A DNA stretch of 8,608 bases. It comes from Oscillospiraceae bacterium (GTDB taxonomy: Bacteria > Bacillota > Clostridia > Oscillospirales > Acutalibacteraceae). Below, piece after piece: positions 6,943-8,608 of the stretch; the stretch's first letter is position 1, and each line of letters opens with the position of its first letter. The notes below the pieces were generated by a model. It ran no database searches, had not been told where the DNA came from, and saw only the letters and a program-made list of their open reading frames with translations. The translations under genes and the position numbers were made by a program. Location of the stretch: contig JAQVYP010000055.1 of the NCBI GenBank assembly GCA_029004655.1, positions 1,524-10,131 of the forward strand. The letters run 5' to 3'.

Positions 6943-8298
6943 ATGACAAGTCAAAATAAAATTCAATATATAAAGATGACGGAAACTCCTGTTAAAAGGC
7001 TGATTTTAACACTGGCAGTTCCAACAATCGTTAGCATGCTGGTATCGGCAATTTATAATACAGCAGATACATACTTTGTATCACAAATTAACACAAGTGC
7101 ATCAGGTGCTGTTGGTGTTGTGTTTTCAGTTATGGCAATCATGCAGGCAGTTGGATTTTTGTTTGGTATGGGTGCCGGAAGCAATATCTCAAGACTTTTG
7201 GGGCAACAAGATAGCGAACAAGCTAATAGGGTTGCGGCTTCCAGTGTGGTTTCGTCATTCTGCTTAGGGGTACTAATCACAATTCTAGGACTTGTTTTTA
7301 TTGAGCCACTTATGAATATTTTAGGCGCAACTGAAACTATTTTGCCATATGCTACAGATTATGCAAAATTTATCTTTATGGGAGCTCCTTTTATAATCAC
7401 TTCATTTGTACTCAATAATATTTTAAGAGCACAAGGCAATGCGGTGCTTTCCATGGTGGGTCTGAGTGTGGGTGGCTTGTTGAATATAGTACTGGATCCT
7501 CTTTTTATTTTTGCATTTGATATGGGGATTGCCGGATCGGCGATTGCCACAATAATAAGTCAAATTATAAGTTTTGTTATATTAATTTCACTCTTTATAA
7601 AGGGCAAAAGCATGATTTCGCTGAATTTTAAATATATATCAAGAACATTCAGCACTTATTGGTTGGTTATAAAGGCCGGAATGCCTTCTTTTGCACGTCA
7701 GGGGCTGGCAAGCTTTGCAACAATATTTTTAAACACAAGCGCTAGAGTTTATGGAGATTCTGCAGTTTCTGCAATGGCAATAGTGGGTAAAATAGGGTTT
7801 CTTATTATAGCAGTTCTGTTAGGCTTCGGACAGGGGTTTCAGCCAGTGGTTGGTTTTGCGTATGGGGCAAAAAAATACAAGAGAGTACGAGAAGCGTTCC
7901 GATTTTCTCTTGTTGTCGGCACAGCATTCTCGATTGTTTTATCAGTTATATGCTTTATATTTGCAACGGAGATTGTGTCACAGTTTAGAAAAGACGATTT
8001 CGATGTTATAAAGATTGGTGCACTTGCATTATGGATTCAGTGCTTTACAGTGCCGTTGCAGCCTATCACAGTTCTTTGCAACATGTTATTGCAGACGGTC
8101 GGCAAGTCCGTAGAAGCTACATTTGTATCATCATCAAGGCAAGGTTTGTTTTTTATACCATTAATAGTAGTATTACCAAGGTTCGTAGGCTTATTGGGTG
8201 TGCAGATTTCACAGCCAATTGCCGATTTGCTTTCAGCAATAGTTTGTATTTATTTTCTTTTCAGGTTTTTCCGCACACTACCGAAAAAAGATATGTAA
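6943..8298 (+). CDS. MATE family (MepA/NorM-like) multidrug efflux antiporter
   Basis: A 451-residue, full-length MATE protein with about twelve membrane helices in two six-helix halves. MATE proteins export cationic compounds in exchange for sodium or protons. Recognisable features are the first-helix region LAVPTIVSMLVSAIYNTADTY (24-44) with D42, the RAQGN turn after helix 4-5 (162-166), NIVLDPLFIF (181-190) with D185, and in the second half GFGQGFQPVVGFAYGAKK (294-311), the hallmark of the MepA/NorM group, followed by a basic loop. The second-half LLQTVGKS (382-389) mirrors RAQGN in the first half. The ATG has AAAGGA 9 nt upstream. It shares the promoter and leader with the EamA-like gene. 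The stop codon TAA (8296-8298) overlaps the apparent edge of a palindromic repeat, so the repeat forms the 3' end of this mRNA. No conventional terminator with a T tract is seen before the window ends. Confidence 0.93.
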   Translation: MTSQNKIQYIKMTETPVKRLILTLAVPTIVSMLVSAIYNTADTYFVSQINTSASGAVGVVFSVMAIMQAVGFLFGMGAGSNISRLLGQQDSEQANRVAASSVVSSFCLGVLITILGLVFIEPLMNILGATETILPYATDYAKFIFMGAPFIITSFVLNNILRAQGNAVLSMVGLSVGGLLNIVLDPLFIFAFDMGIAGSAIATIISQIISFVILISLFIKGKSMISLNFKYISRTFSTYWLVIKAGMPSFARQGLASFATIFLNTSARVYGDSAVSAMAIVGKIGFLIIAVLLGFGQGFQPVVGFAYGAKKYKRVREAFRFSLVVGTAFSIVLSVICFIFATEIVSQFRKDDFDVIKIGALALWIQCFTVPLQPITVLCNMLLQTVGKSVEATFVSSSRQGLFFIPLIVVLPRFVGLLGVQISQPIADLLSAIVCIYFLFRFFRTLPKKDM

Positions 8299-8344
8299 TA
8301 CTAATTCCAAATAAAAATCAACCAATCTTCGCGGTCTTTTGTTT

Positions 8345-8406
8345 GCGAGACTGCGTTGTCGTTCTCGGCGGGCGATAGCCCGCCTACGTCCTCCGCCTTG
8401 TCTCAC
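8345..8406. repeat. GC-rich hairpin core of the outer element
   Basis: Outer stem GCGAGAC (8345-8351) with GTCTCAC (8400-8406), 6 of 7 pairs, encloses 48 nt. At the centre is a perfect 7-bp hairpin, GGCGGGC-GATA-GCCCGCC (8367-8384). The GC content contrasts sharply with the AT-rich arms. Confidence 0.85.
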
Positions 8407-8407
8407 A
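8403..8407. repeat. Left target-site duplication TCACA
   Basis: TCACA immediately left of the inner element; repeated exactly at 8562-8566 on its right. The bases one step outside do not match, so the duplication is exactly 5 bp. Confidence 0.65.
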
Positions 8408-8451
8408 CTAATCTTAAATAAAAATGTAGATATCTTTACGGTCTAGTTTTC

Positions 8452-8513
8452 GTCCCGCCGCGTTGTCGTCGTCGGCGGGCCCCAGCCCGCTGTCCTCCTC
8501 CGCCTTGCGGGAC
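8452..8513. repeat. GC-rich hairpin core of the inner element
   Basis: Outer stem GTCCCGC (8452-8458) with GCGGGAC (8507-8513), 7 of 7 pairs, encloses 48 nt, the same length as in the outer copy. Central hairpin GGCGGGC-CCCA-GCCCGCT (8474-8491) keeps its closing pair as a G-T wobble. The 48-nt interiors of the two cores agree at 38 positions by eye. Confidence 0.85.
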
Positions 8514-8520
8514 AAAAACT

Positions 8521-8534
8521 ATCCTCGCAAATCT
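8521..8534. repeat. 14-bp direct repeat, first copy
   Basis: ATCCTCGCAAATCT, repeated exactly at 8573-8586, 52 bp further on. The two copies are the equivalent right-arm positions of the inner and the outer element. Confidence 0.9.
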
Positions 8535-8561
8535 AATCTCCATTTTTAATTGAGATTAGTA

Positions 8562-8566
8562 TCACA
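8562..8566. repeat. Right target-site duplication TCACA
   Basis: Exact copy of 8403-8407, directly right of the inner element. Removing the inner element plus one TCACA restores the outer palindrome. Confidence 0.65.
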
Positions 8567-8572
8567 AACAAA

Positions 8573-8586
8573 ATCCTCGCAAATCT
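8573..8586. repeat. 14-bp direct repeat, second copy
   Basis: ATCCTCGCAAATCT in the right arm of the outer element; identical to 8521-8534. Confidence 0.9.
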
Positions 8587-8608
8587 TGGTCACTTTTTAA
8601 TTGGAATT

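Larger units (their letters stand above)
8408..8561. mobile_element. Inner, complete 154-bp palindromic MITE-like element
   Basis: Left arm (8408-8451) and right arm (8514-8561) are imperfect inverted repeats: the terminal 19 bp at each side (CTAATC... and ...GATTAG at 8554-8559) match at 17 positions, and the arms also share AAAACT next to the core. The GC-rich hairpin core lies between them. It is in the same orientation as the outer copy; the left halves form a direct repeat with a period of 107 bp. TCACA flanks it on both sides. Confidence 0.75.
8301..8608. mobile_element. Outer copy of a MITE-like palindromic element, interrupted by an inner copy and cut by the window end
   Basis: The left arm (8301-8344, starting CTAATTCCAAATAAAAA) is an imperfect inverted repeat of the right arm (8567-8608, ending TTTTTAATTGGAATT). 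If 8408-8566 is removed, the left strand TTTTGTTTGCGAGAC (8337-8351) faces GTCTCAC+AAACAAAA, a 14-of-15 match, so the outer copy was once continuous. Restored length would be about 153 bp. It carries no coding sequence, so it would be non-autonomous. This accounts for the gene-free stretch after the MATE gene. Confidence 0.7.

Noticed and set aside
8031..8378. Plus-strand open frame of 115 codons at the end of the MATE gene running into the repeat
   Set aside because: Starts inside MATE in another frame and runs into the palindromic element; no start signal or recognisable domain.
8367..8406. GC-rich hairpin as a rho-independent terminator of the MATE gene
   Set aside because: No T tract follows the stem in either copy on either strand, so it is not a conventional intrinsic terminator, though it might stabilise the mRNA end.
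8345..8513. CRISPR array or tandem repeat at the right end
   Set aside because: Only two units, each itself palindromic and 107 bp apart, with a target duplication around one of them; this fits nested insertion, not a repeat-spacer array.

Overview
The window looks like chromosomal DNA from a low-to-moderate GC Firmicute of class Clostridia, perhaps a gut Oscillospiraceae or Lachnospiraceae relative. The reasons are strong Shine-Dalgarno sequences, use of TTG and GTG starts, canonical sigma-A promoters, an mnmE-mnmG pair, a small-hexamer glutamate dehydrogenase, and drug-efflux genes behind a terminator-containing leader. The assignment to class is inference from gene content and style; no rRNA or other marker is present.

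Layout. (1) 2-610 (+): 3' part of a DUF218/SanA-YdcF-like gene cut by the window edge. (2) 649-1401 (+): a small stand-alone ABC-type/AAA ATPase with a TTG start, followed by a strong intrinsic terminator at 1413-1449. (3) 1495-2847 (-): gdhA, glutamate dehydrogenase, convergent with the ATPase gene. (4) 2848-3047: a divergent control region with one well-formed promoter for gdhA, one for mnmE, and an 18-bp perfect palindrome between them. (5) 3048-4415 and 4445-6316 (+): mnmE and mnmG, whose products together modify the wobble uridine of tRNAs. The rsmG gene that commonly follows is absent. (6) 6383-8298 (+): an efflux operon. It has its own promoter, a roughly 60-nt leader ending in an intrinsic terminator, a five-helix half-size EamA-like protein, and a full-length MATE exporter 19 nt downstream. 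The arrangement suggests a ligand-controlled attenuator; a guanidine-IV (mepA motif) riboswitch is my leading guess. (7) 8301-8608: no gene, but a nested repeat. A ~154-bp imperfect palindrome (8408-8561) sits inside a second copy of the same family and is flanked by an exact 5-bp duplication, TCACA. Each copy carries a GC-rich hairpin core of equal length whose outer arms differ in sequence but stay complementary.

The parts that deserve most attention are the MITE-like nested palindromes at the right edge, the conditional-terminator leader of the efflux operon, and the palindrome in the gdhA/mnmE control region. The protein-coding genes themselves are mostly ordinary and well conserved.
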